Positions 10,667 through 18,618 of a DNA stretch of 18,618 nucleotides are shown in pieces (position 1 is the first letter of the stretch; each line of letters begins with the position of its first letter). This stretch comes from Astrocystis sublimbata (taxonomy: Eukaryota > Ascomycota > Sordariomycetes > Xylariales > Xylariaceae). Below the pieces are notes generated by a model. It did no database searches and was not told where the DNA came from. It was given only the letters and a program-made list of their open reading frames with translations. The stretch is taken from positions 1 through 18,618 of the forward strand of contig JAJNNY010000166.1 of the NCBI GenBank assembly GCA_022453515.1. Reading direction: 5' to 3'. The position numbers and the translations under genes were made by a program.

Positions 10667-11122
10667 TTAAAAGCATGTTTTCATTTTTATGTATTGATCT
10701 CGAAGATATAGGCTGAATCTCGCAACCAAGTCAACGGCAGAGCCGCGTTTGAACATCCTCTCGCAATCCGTTCGATATGGCTGTTTCCAATCAAGCTCCT
10801 TGCACTCGCTATCTGTTTGCAATTCAGATCCACACTCCTGCTGTAAGAACCCGACTTCTCCGCGGTTTTCCATCGTCATACAAAAAGTGACCGACTTCCT
10901 AAGTACCAGTAACCCACCAGAGATGTGAAGCACAACGTTGCAATAACCAATAGTATTGGCTACTTTTGCGGTGCACAAGACAATCTCTGTTTGTGCCCCT
11001 TCTTTTGCCCGCCTTTCTCCTTGATGTCCTACCTCGCATGATACCTCTTTGGGTGAAAGGTCTATCATGGCTGGTATCACAGATGTCATGACATCAGATG
11101 GATTCGGCAGTGCGATGTCCAC
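10667..11122 (-). CDS. Doubtful hypothetical ORF
   Basis: A minus-strand frame of 151 codons starts with GTG at 11122; the first in-frame ATG is at 11089. It extends a little further upstream without an ATG before reaching a stop. The product is mixed, with several Cys, a modest hydrophobic stretch (VVLHISGGLLVL) and no motif I recognise. It lies divergent to and about 340 bp from the LrgA/B gene. It could be a real lineage-specific gene lacking a first exon, a pseudogene fragment or chance. Its length alone is weak evidence in sequence of average composition. Confidence 0.2.
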   Translation of the reverse strand: MDIALPNPSDVMTSVIPAMIDLSPKEVSCEVGHQGERRAKEGAQTEIVLCTAKVANTIGYCNVVLHISGGLLVLRKSVTFCMTMENRGEVGFLQQECGSELQTDSECKELDWKQPYRTDCERMFKRGSAVDLVARFSLYLRDQYIKMKTCF

Positions 11123-11464
11123 CAGTTCTAGGATCTGGAGAACCGCTCACCTTGCAATTCCTCTCGAGAACGTGTGTGGTCACGGACGGGGTTACCATTC
11201 ACATGTGCTCAGATGTTTCAATATTCACTCGAAGTCGGGTTATCGGTCATGGGCTGCTCCGGGTTGCCCCGTTGGCCAGTTGGGTTCACTACAAACGCTG
11301 CGTATTGAATGATCGATGAGATCTATATATGATGCTCAGGAATCCCATGTTTTAGGTTGACCGCTATGCTTCATGCATCTCCGATCTTGAATCCCGTTCT
11401 CCATCTGCATGTCTGTCCCGGGCCGCTGAGCCCTTGTCTCTGTGTCACATCTTGGTGTATCGAA

Positions 11465-13238
11465 ATGTCGTCAACTCTGCTTCACAAGCTGTGTAGTAGC
11501 CTCCAAACGCCAGCCTTGGCTAAGAGGTATTCGGATGCAGCATTCGGGCTTTTGCTCATGATTTCTATCCAATTACTTGTCTTACCTACTCAAATCGCGC
11601 TGGATCTTCATTCTATCAATATTCCAGCATCCATTCTTGTTTTGTTACTGGTACTCATTGTGATGATCGTCTCGAGCAGCATCAACAGGAACACTGTGCT
11701 GTTTTATGATAACTATCTGCGTGGTCCGACGGCTTTCGTTGGGCGGCATATGTCATTGGGCTTTGTGGCCTTCTTTATCTTGCTCATCCGAGATCACATC
11801 GACAGCTCCTCGGATATCCCAAAACTTGCTGGTGCATTCGGTAAGAGTACAGAGATGAATCTCATGTGAAAGCTCATTGACAAAGACAATAGTCGTTACC
11901 ACAATTATGAGCTATGTGGCTTCTTTCACATTTGCATCAGGAGGATACCACGTCGAGCAGCGACTCCGACGCTCAAAGAAAATGTTGAACGACCTAGAAA
12001 GCAACAACAGAAGTTGGCCTAGTCCATCCATCGCTTGGCCAGCTCCAGCGCCAGAGCCAGAGTCGAAGAGAATCTCTCAACTATCCACCATCAGTGAAGC
12101 CCTCTCGACCAAAGAGTCAATTGTGAAGGTCACTCCTCTGCCTGATGACTCAGAGATGGCCTCGATTGACTTCCTCTTTCAAACGGTTCCAATATGGGCC
12201 TGGCTCTTTCTCCTCATCACCGTTGGGCTCCCGGTCTACCTGGTTGCTGGTTACGCCATGCCCTTCGACGTGTTTTCTTTCTCTCTCTTCTGGGTTTTAT
12301 CTATCCAGCTTCAGAAGTCTTTGCGGTCCTCTCCCACCCTCCACCGGGTTCCACGCCTAAGGTCTTTCTCTCTCATTTTCGCCAACCCACTTGTGTTGAC
12401 CTGGGCACTGGGCACTGCTTACATATGGTTGAAAACCTTGTATACGAGGATGGACCTCGCTACCGTTGTTACCGAGTTTCGTCATCATAACTCCCTGTCC
12501 GATAGTATCATCCACATCATGCAGGATCATGACGTGTCCGCTCATGTCGGCGCTGGAGATTTGGCGAGCATTCTCCTGGACGCTGGTGTAGCATGCATGG
12601 GTTTCAAGATGTACGAGTACCGCTCTGAGCTCTGGGCTAGTCTGGGAACTGTATCGTTCACGTGTGTAGCTCTGGCAGCCTTCAACGTGTTCCTCAATGT
12701 GCTTGTATGCCGAGGAATTGGTCTGGATCCGGCCGAAGCCATAGCGTTCGCTGGTCGATCAGCAACATTGGCGTTGGGCATCCCGGCGATTGGGAAGTTG
12801 GGTGGTCTCACAACACTCACCAGCACTCTCGCCATAATCAACGGCATATTATTCCAGATGGTGGGAGACTGGCTCTTCTCCGTCATGCGTATCAACGATA
12901 GAACCCCTCAGGCCGGCTCGGCACAAACGCAACCGATAAGGGCATCCGTTCCGACGAATAGTCACACACCATTCTGCGTGGGAATGCCGATCAGTACCAC
13001 AGAGACAACTTGTATCAACCAAGATCGTCTCAGAACCACCGAAGACAGCGCCGTAGTAGCAGCAGGTGTAACAACGGGCATCAACGCAGCGGCCATGGGC
13101 ACCGCGTTGTTGATGGAGCGCAATTCGAGGGCGGTGGCATACTCGGCATTATCGATGATCATGTTTGGAGCAGCAACCGTCGCACTGACAGCGCTGCCGG
13201 GTACGGCCGAGGCCGTGATATTTCTGGCTTCCATGTGA
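11465..13238 (+). CDS. LrgA/LrgB-like fusion membrane protein
   Basis: Two exons, 11465-11840 and 11893-13238, encode 573 residues. The 52-bp intron (GTAAGA donor, TAG acceptor) splits a Val codon and joins LAGAF to VVTTIMSY. The N-terminal third carries hydrophobic segments at about 25-46, 51-73, 95-109 and 126-140 that resemble LrgA/CidA. A hydrophilic loop (about 145-215) follows. Residues from about 220 on match LrgB/CidB: GAGDLASILLDAG (about 345), AGRSATLALGIPAIGKLGG (412-430), INGILFQMVG, and the C-terminal TGINAAAMGTALLMERNSRA block. A polar insert near 460-510 interrupts the LrgB part. Bacterial LrgAB/CidAB act as holin-like or organic-acid exporters, and the plant fusion PLGG1 moves glycolate and glycerate across the plastid envelope. 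The fungal substrate and membrane are unknown. An upstream in-frame ATG at 11366 would add 33 residues; 11465 has the better context (A at -3). Confidence 0.87.
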
Positions 13239-14656
13239 AAGCCAACAGCGTGGCAAATCAAAGCTTCGCGAAATGAGTCCCACGATCCAGACGAGAGCAT
13301 GGTTGAACGAGATTACGAGTACATAATGATGGATATAGGGGACCATGACACAGCGCCAGGGTCTGGAATGTGTACATAGATGTTCTGTATGACGACTACA
13401 GACTGCATGTTGCGATGTCAAAGCCACATGCCTTAAGGTATATATTAGCACCAGGACGGAAAAGTGTAGATATATATATGTAGTGAAAGAGAAAAGTTTT
13501 TATCGCACCGCCCCAGGACAATGAACGTAACTATAGTGATCAGCAGTGTTCGTCCGTTATAGACAGTAAAAGACAGTAACAAACTCAAACAGCTTTGAAG
13601 ATCTTGCAACGGAAACATCCTTACATGCACAAAGATAAACGTTGATGAGTCTGAGTCAAGAACCGGGGTAGCTATTCGCATATGTCGAATCTCATGATGT
13701 CGTGATAACTGTGTACGAGTCCCCTATTCTAATCCCTGGTACCAGAGCCCGTTGGTGTCACGCAATTAAGTAAGACGATTGTCAAAACCAAACCAATTGT
13801 GGCCGTATACGTGTTCTTTGGTGTAGCAGAGCTAGCGGCTGGGCCAATGAGGGATCGTGTACATGTCATGCGGGAGTCTGCTTGCTGTGCACCGGACCCT
13901 TAGTGCTCATGATCATTGAGTCAACCCCTATTTTCCAACACTGGTATAATGACTGACCTATACTGCTCATGGTCGCGATACGATACTGGCTGGCGTCTAC
14001 CCACCGTTTTTGCTGAACTTTCGGCTTCGGTTCAGTTCTTTACCAGACGAGGAATGCATATGATGTACTGGAATAGATCTGAGAACTTCGACTAAACTTG
14101 GAGTACTATGCCCTACAAAATGAAACCGTGCATACCCTAGATTGTCGGCAAAACTCACCATCTTTATAAGCAGATTAAAACTGCTTAATCAAACAGAATA
14201 AATATATAAAACTGATTTTAATATAATCTAAAGCCTGGAGAGTCAAACGTATAACTCAGATTATTTTAACCTTTCTTGATAGTCTTTTATACGTGATTCA
14301 AATATGTTACTTTCATGTTTCCTATTATTTTGGTGGGACACTGATGCACGGTCTCATTTAGGCCAAGGGTGTATATCAGTGCTTTTGGCAGAGTTCCACT
14401 TTCCTACGAGGCATGGTATGTAATATCGGACTCTGGGTTGCTGTTGCTATTCCTTTCAACTTCAGTAAGAGTCCCCAAAGTGAGATTGATTTGATACAAT
14501 ATCTTCAACTAGCAGGCGAATGTTCCCAAGCATGCTACTTATCACAAGAACGCAGGCCTATCAGGTATTCCCTCCACCACGTCGTTGTTGGTCTTTCTTA
14601 CCACTCCTTTTATGGGTTGCATATCTCCCTTGTGGTCTCCGATAGCAATGTTGAAC
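13239..14656. other. Intergenic, convergent LrgA/B-like and ESS1
   Basis: These 1.4 kb hold the 3' ends of the plus-strand LrgA/B-like gene and the minus-strand ESS1 gene. No supported coding region was found; frames running over the ESS1 end are antisense shadows. A TATATATATG run occurs near 13473-13482. An AT-rich patch at about 14160-14300 contains a small hairpin and may be a remnant of a mutated repeat. Confidence 0.5.
14167..14187. repeat. Small hairpin in AT-rich patch
   Basis: A perfect 7-bp inverted repeat, TAAGCAG and CTGCTTA, is separated by 7 bases. It lies at the left side of an AT-rich patch, far from both flanking genes' stops. It could be chance or part of a decayed element; no function is inferred. 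Confidence 0.45.
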
Positions 14657-15295
14657 TTATTCGAGACGTTCAATCAGATGGAGTCCGCTGGCCGTCTCAA
14701 TTATGCCGCTCATCTGCCCAGGCTGAAGGGCAAAGGCAGCCTCCTCAAACTCCTGTTGCATATCTCCTTTGCCGAAATAGCCCAAGTCTCCCCTTTTGCG
14801 GGCCGAGCTACAATCGCTCTCCGACATTGCCAACTCGCCTAGTGTTGTGGAGCCCGACTTGATTCTCTGCTCGTAGCCTTCGATGATGCCCATGGCATCT
14901 TCCTTGGACCGGGTGATCTGGGCTTCACGCCAACTCGCCGGTCGTCGGCTGTCTCGGTGCTTGACGAGCAGGTGTGCGGCACGGATCTTGCCCTCGGGAC
15001 GTCCTGTGTTGGGACCCTGCGAGGCTGAATGGTGGGCGGCCATGTACTTTTTCAGCTTCTCGGTGTCGGTGCCCTGAGGGGGCTCCCATCGTGATACTCT
15101 CTCAACGGTGTTGAAGTAGTATGGGAGATTCTTGGAGTTGCTGTGGCGCACCTCCCAGTCCTGGGGCAAGCCGCTTTCATCCTTCGCTGCTAGTAAGCAC
15201 CTGTGTTGCGAACTCTGATGTCAAGGGGACGAGATAGAATGGTAGTTGACAAGAGGATCGACACGGGGACGATGAGGGAGCGGGCAACTTACCAT
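14657..15295 (-). CDS. ESS1: ESS1/Pin1 peptidyl-prolyl cis-trans isomerase
   Basis: On the minus strand, the large exon 15214-14657 encodes a complete parvulin of the Pin1 type. The WW domain shows DWEVRHSNSKNLPYYFN and SRWEPP. The isomerase domain shows HLLVKHRDSRRPASW (the Lys/Arg loop that reads phospho-Ser/Thr), SDCSSA (active-site Cys), GDLGYFGKGDMQQEFEEAAF and SGLHLIERLE (C-terminal His). Ess1 isomerises phospho-Ser-Pro bonds in the RNA polymerase II CTD and controls elongation and termination. The exon has no in-frame ATG before the WW domain and an in-frame stop upstream at 15223-15221. The best model is ATG 15295-15293 followed at once by a GTAAGT intron (15292-15215, CAG acceptor), giving 186 residues that begin MSSQHRC. 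A weaker alternative uses a GTGTCG donor about 35 bp further in and a different acceptor. The isomerase call is firm; the first exon is inferred. Confidence 0.93.
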
Positions 15296-16126
15296 TGCGA
15301 GAGGGGGATATGAGTTCAATGGGTCACTTAAGATGAGCAGTTGAGTGAATGCCGAAGGACACTCCGGCGAGCACGTTGTAGAGCTTGTGTCTTGCAGTTT
15401 CTTAGATACTACGAGGGCTAAAGAATAGAATAGCTTCACCTGAAGGGCTAGGTAGTGAAGAAATGAGAGGCGACAATGGAATGAGAAATCTGACAGCAGA
15501 GGTGTAGTTTGTTTGCGGTTGAAAATAAGTGCAGTAGATGACGGATGACGAATGACGAAACACAAACAAGCAATGTAGCTAAGCTGCAAGTTGATTGCAT
15601 GCGACTGAGGGATCACGGGAGCTGCACGGGGTAGCGAGGCGGACCCCCTTTAGGTGGGGTGGTTGCCGCGCTGGTTGGTGCGGGGCAACCATGCAGCACC
15701 TGCCTGCCCTCACCAGCTGATGCTAGGTACATGCCCGCCACTTAAGTACCCAGGTACCTGTAGGTTCCATCAATCTCTGCCCCCAATAAGGAGACTGCCA
15801 AACTAAGCCGCTTTCGGAACGAAGCCAAAGCCCATTTCGATACCTTCAGGCTCCATCCAGACAATCCACGTTCTGTCAACGCGACTTACACCACCACGGT
15901 TCTCAATAACACTACCACTGCTCACTCACTTTCCACCACCCTCGCTATTGTCGCATCAGCAGCAAGTGTCTTCCAAGTCCGCACTTCACCTTGCGCCTGT
16001 CAAACAGCAGAAGGTAGGCATCAAGGAGAACCTCAGCCTTCGCTTACCAACACAGCCAATCGTCTCACCCACGCATCAACCACAACTTCGCCACTCACCA
16101 TCTACCGCCGTCTACTGCCGTCAATC
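15296..16126. promoter_or_regulatory. Divergent promoter, ESS1 and RPB9
   Basis: About 830 bp separate the start codons of ESS1 (minus) and RPB9 (plus), so both promoters and leaders lie here. A GC-rich part (about 15615-15720) is followed by TAGGTACATG and the palindrome CAGGTACCTG (about 15752-15761), then a CCAAT word at 15783-15787. The 300 bp before RPB9 are rich in C, A and T with CACCAC/CACTCAC runs, typical of a fungal leader. No TATA box or uORF was assigned with confidence. Confidence 0.55.
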
Positions 16127-17289
16127 ATGGCAACTCCACAATCAACTGCATCTGGCGATGCTCCCCAGAGTACGAACAACCTCGAGCAGATCACTTTCCG
16201 CTTCTGCTCAGAGTGCTCCAACATGTTGTACCCCAAGGAAGACGAAGACTCACACAAGCTCATGTTCACGTGCCGTACCTGCCAGTACACCGAAGAGGCC
16301 TCGTCGAGCTGTGTATTTCGTCATGTTCTGAACAGCGCTGCTGGAGAGACCGCCGGTGTCACTCAAGACGTCGGATCAGACCCTACGGTTTGTGGCCCTC
16401 CCTCTTGTGACCTCATCCCCTTTGGTATGACTACTGCTGCTGCTGCTGCTGCTGCTGCCGCCGTCGAACATGACTCCCCAGCCTTGTGTCTTATATGTGG
16501 CTTTTCCCTTCTCTCCTGTGACAGGTGCAAGGATCCTGTTTCCGTCGCCGATTACAACAAATACGTTCAACAGGACTCAACTTTTGCTGTCGATCGTTGT
16601 TGCCACTACATACGGGTTGCAAATGCATGGAGTGCTCTAGACGAAGAATCTCAGGCCAGGATTTTGGATCGCTTCGTATCCTGCAGTGATAGAAAGGGTC
16701 CTCGGTCTTCTGCAATAACCATCAACGACTACATGGAAATCGACACATGGACCGACCCTGACGCGGACCCCGAGGCCGACCCTTTGGAGGCCCTCAGCGT
16801 GGACCCAGTTAATGAAATCTACGAATTTTAGGCCACTATTGCCTTCACAATATTTCCGCCCAGAGCATTACAGTATCTTCTCGTTTCTGTATACCGGTGT
16901 GAATCTCCGGTGATTGAACTCGGACGCTCGTACGACCCATTGGAGACGCAGTCACATTTGTGTAACCCACGAAGGAGATGGGTTAGGGATCGACGTTTCG
17001 GTCGGCATCACGATTGCACAGCAGTGTCGCGCAGCACATAACTTGATTTTCATCGAGGTAAATTCTGTGCTGACATTTTGTCCTTCCCTGTATAGCTTCC
17101 ACGATCGAAAACGAGCTGTCCGGCTTGCCAACACGACGAGGCAGTATTCTTCCAATCTCAGCAACGGAGTGCCGAGACAGGCATGGTTAGTAAATCCACT
17201 GTCGAAAACACAGAAAGAAGACACATCACTTACATTTCCCCAAGAAACTCTTCTATGTGTGCTGCGATTGCGGTCACATTTTCCAATAA
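16127..17289 (+). CDS. RPB9: RPB9, RNA polymerase II subunit
   Basis: Three exons, 16127-16387, 17096-17185 and 17245-17289, encode 131 residues, close to yeast Rpb9 (122). Exon 1 carries the first zinc ribbon (CSEC and CRTC) and the conserved TAGVTQDVGSDPT. Splicing from a GTTTGT donor to a TATAG acceptor gives DPT-LPRSKTSCPAC, then EAVFFQSQQRSAETGM. The second intron (17186-17244, GTTAGT donor, AAG acceptor) leads to KLFYVCCDCGHIFQ, the conserved end with the last two zinc Cys pairs. Rpb9 acts in start-site choice, fidelity, transcript cleavage with TFIIS and transcription-coupled repair in the nucleus. The odd point is intron 1: at 708 bp it is about ten times the size of every other intron here. 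It is also open in frame with exon 1 to a TAG at 16829-16831, giving a possible 234-residue variant lacking the second zinc ribbon. Confidence 0.93.
16388..17095 (+). other. Long RPB9 intron 1 with in-frame ORF
   Basis: The intron is 708 bp, an exact multiple of three. Unspliced, the frame continues from exon 1 for 147 codons. In the variant's numbering it encodes MTT plus nine Ala (from residue 101), CLICGFSLLSCDRC (Cys 121, 124, 131, 134), a mixed segment and an acidic Asp/Pro-rich end. Over the last roughly 100 codons I count about 38 codons ending in C and about 18 ending in A, a coding-like bias. Internal splice-like sites are also present: a pyrimidine tract with CAG ending at 16524, and GTAAAT with GCTGAC before the TATAG acceptor (17057-17095). 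Retention, a cassette exon, a nested gene from ATG 16427, or chance are all open. Confidence 0.6.
16436..16456 (+). repeat. GCT x7 triplet repeat in RPB9 intron
   Basis: Seven perfect GCT units are followed by two GCC units. They are in frame with the intron ORF and would encode nine Ala. Triplet-only variation would preserve the frame. The repeat lies about 50 bp inside the intron, close enough to the donor to influence splicing. Confidence 0.9.
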
Positions 17290-17832
17290 TTTGAATGCGT
17301 ATTATCCGGGATTGGGTTGGAGGACCGCATAAAAAATGGGTGGGTTCTGCTTCAGCAAATGAATTTTCCTTACCTTAGAGTTTGAGAATGGAGTTCAGGT
17401 CAGTTTTCACATGAGGATCATCGATGCACGCCATCGCTGTGACGTGATGATCATTTTCGCGGGTGGGACAGAAATTGTTGATCCGTACGCAACGACTCAG
17501 AGCAGTGCCGAGTGTAGCATACGGACATATCACATGTACAACAGAATGAGGCCACAAGAGCAGTTAGATTTTGTCTCCTTGTCAAGGAGACTTCGGGGGG
17601 TTGTATATTCATTTTGCTAGCGTGTTGAAAGGATGACTTAGCCGTCAATGGACATGGGCTGCACGCCCGCACACCTCGCCAACGCCTCATGAAATACATC
17701 TAGGTATAGTACAATGAAGATGGGTCTATACATCCTTGCGTCTCTAGGTGAACCTCGGTCTTCAAACCTTGTATCGTTCATCTCGCGAGGTTGGCGAGTC
17801 TCCGCCTGAGACGGCTAGCCAATATAAAGCAA
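17290..17832. other. Convergent 3' region, RPB9 and uL14m
   Basis: These 540 bp hold the 3' ends of RPB9 (plus) and the uL14m gene (minus). No convincing coding frame was found. The notable element is the palindrome at 17573-17591. The rest is mixed sequence, with a G-rich spot at 17595-17600. Confidence 0.5.
17573..17591. repeat. Perfect 9-bp-arm palindrome
   Basis: GTCTCCTTG and CAAGGAGAC are exact reverse complements separated by a single T. It lies between two converging genes, about 280 bp after the RPB9 stop and 240 bp beyond the uL14m stop. As RNA the tight spacer would force opening of the inner pairs to form a loop. As DNA it looks like a dimeric-factor site. Function is unknown. 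Confidence 0.6.
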
Positions 17833-18390
17833 TTAAGCAAATGTGGGCGCCATACTAAGAATCTTGCTCCATTTCCGTCTACGCAGCTCAGCACCAACAA
17901 CACCGTTGACGCGGGTGCCGATGGGGTCCCCCGACTTGTTGACGAGGACGCAGGCGTTGTCGTCGAAGCGCACGACACTGCCGTCCGGTCGCTGGACCCT
18001 CTTCTTGGTGCGGACGACGATGGCGTGTCGGATGTCACCTCGCTTGACCTTGTTGGCGGCCGAGGTGGTGCTCATACCAGCATCACTGGCCCCGCGTTGC
18101 TTTTGCACGATGGCCACGAAGCGGTCGCCTGGACGAAGAGCGTGTTAGCCCCCGGGCACGAGGGGAGACGGAATCGTGTGCTTCGGTTTTGCGCAAGGAA
18201 GGGTCGGTGGTCATGATATCGTACCTATCGTCGCATGTTTCTTCTGACCGACAACGAGGGCGCATTCGACAAGGGCGGCGCCCGAATTGTCGATGCAATT
18301 CAACATGGTCTAGTCGCCGGTCAGCCTCCAAGGTAGCCAGTGAGATTGAGATTTCAGCATGCGCTATTATCTTACCTTTAGTTGAATCAT
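17833..18390 (-). CDS. MRPL38: Mitochondrial ribosomal protein uL14m
   Basis: Three minus-strand exons, 18390-18376, 18309-18225 and 18128-17833, encode 131 residues, close to yeast Mrpl38 (138). The first exon is only 15 bases (MIQLK). Its 66-bp intron has a GTAAGA donor and TAG acceptor. The second intron (96 bp) has a GTACGA donor, a GCTAAC branch and a CAG acceptor, and splits a Gly codon. The product reads [16 protein letters not shown], then [55 protein letters not shown] and the [16 protein letters not shown] end, the full universal L14 pattern. uL14 sits at the subunit interface of the large mitoribosomal subunit and contacts uL19. There is no long cleavable presequence, as for other uL14m proteins. 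Its 3' end faces RPB9. Confidence 0.95.
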
Positions 18391-18618
18391 CGTGGCCCGT
18401 TACCCCTCAGTCGAGGCCTCAATATGGTGAGTTGCGGTGCGGTAATGGTCGTTCAACGAGGGAAGCTTGGTAGGTACAAATGTGGTTCTCGAAAATTGAG
18501 CGCTTCTCGATCTGATTGGACAGTGCTTCTAGCTAAGGTTCAGCCTTGAATTCACATATGACAGATAGCACAGCCACATGATGTGATGTACGGTGTGGCT
18601 GACCCCCTTTCCATTATA
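18391..18618 (-). promoter_or_regulatory. uL14m promoter region
   Basis: These 228 bases lie upstream of the uL14m start and run to the window edge, so they hold at least part of its promoter and leader. A TAGGTAC word occurs near 18471. No TATA box, repeat or coding frame could be assigned. Confidence 0.4.

Larger units (their letters stand above)
7708..11464. other. Gene-poor 3.7 kb intergenic stretch
   Basis: This lies between two divergent genes, the HD gene (minus) and the LrgA/B gene (plus). I found no gene with a recognisable domain. Scattered frames of 60-90 codons have no family signature and overlap in several frames. Items inside include TAGGTA-type words near 8290-8325, CCCGA repeats at 9941-9955, a 6-bp-arm inverted repeat at 9762-9779 and the doubtful frame at 10667-11122. 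Composition is mixed, not strongly AT-rich. Some of it may be decayed transposon sequence, but no terminal repeats or transposase fragments were seen. No tRNA-like GGTTCGA box was found. Confidence 0.5.

Noticed and set aside
11877..11892. LrgB-like part as a separate gene starting at 11877
   Set aside because: That start is TTG inside a canonical intron; splicing joins both parts in frame into an LrgA/LrgB fusion.
7708..14656. tRNA, rRNA or CRISPR-type arrays
   Set aside because: No B-box-like GGTTCGA with a matching stem, no rRNA-like sequence and no regularly spaced repeats were seen when reading the spacers; CRISPR is not expected in a fungal nucleus.
14413..14862. 149-codon plus-strand frame
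   Set aside because: Its second half is antisense to the ESS1 isomerase domain and the first half is unremarkable spacer.
16952..17224. 90-codon antisense frame in RPB9
   Set aside because: It spans RPB9 exon 2 and intron sequence on the other strand without any recognisable motif.

Overview
The window is nuclear DNA from a filamentous ascomycete (Pezizomycotina). The clues are short 52-96 bp GT-AG introns with GCTAAC-like branch sites, C/T-rich leaders upstream of start codons, loosely spaced genes on both strands, and conserved genes of the fungal type (CTR9, ESS1, RPB9, mitochondrial uL14). TAGGTA-type words between genes and an extremely AT-rich edge (1-190), which resembles a RIP-type isochore border, fit this but do not settle the class.

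Layout: 1-190 AT-rich edge; 612-4322 (+) CTR9, two exons; 4916-6529 (+) PrpF-family isomerase; 6831-7707 (-) secreted HD-domain cyanamide-hydratase-like enzyme, two exons; 7708-11464 a 3.7 kb stretch without a convincing gene (one doubtful 151-codon frame); 11465-13238 (+) LrgA/LrgB-type membrane protein, two exons; 13239-14656 no gene, with a small AT-rich patch; 14657-15295 (-) ESS1/Pin1 prolyl isomerase, probably with a first coding exon that is only the ATG; 15296-16126 shared divergent promoter; 16127-17289 (+) RPB9, three exons with an unusually long first intron; 17833-18390 (-) mitochondrial ribosomal protein uL14m, three exons. All splice models were built by hand from splice-site consensus and protein-family continuity.

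Three of the seven confident genes act in RNA polymerase II elongation: CTR9 (Paf1 complex), ESS1 (CTD prolyl isomerase) and RPB9 (polymerase subunit). ESS1 and RPB9 are a divergent pair. The other four look metabolic, transport-related or mitochondrial, with no obvious shared pathway.

The most unusual signal is inside RPB9. Its 708-bp first intron is open in frame with exon 1 for 147 codons. The retained product would keep the first zinc ribbon and swap the second for a tail carrying poly-Ala, a CxxC-x6-CxxC motif and an Asp/Pro-rich end. The intron also holds internal splice-like signals. This could be regulated intron retention, a poison exon, a nested gene or chance.
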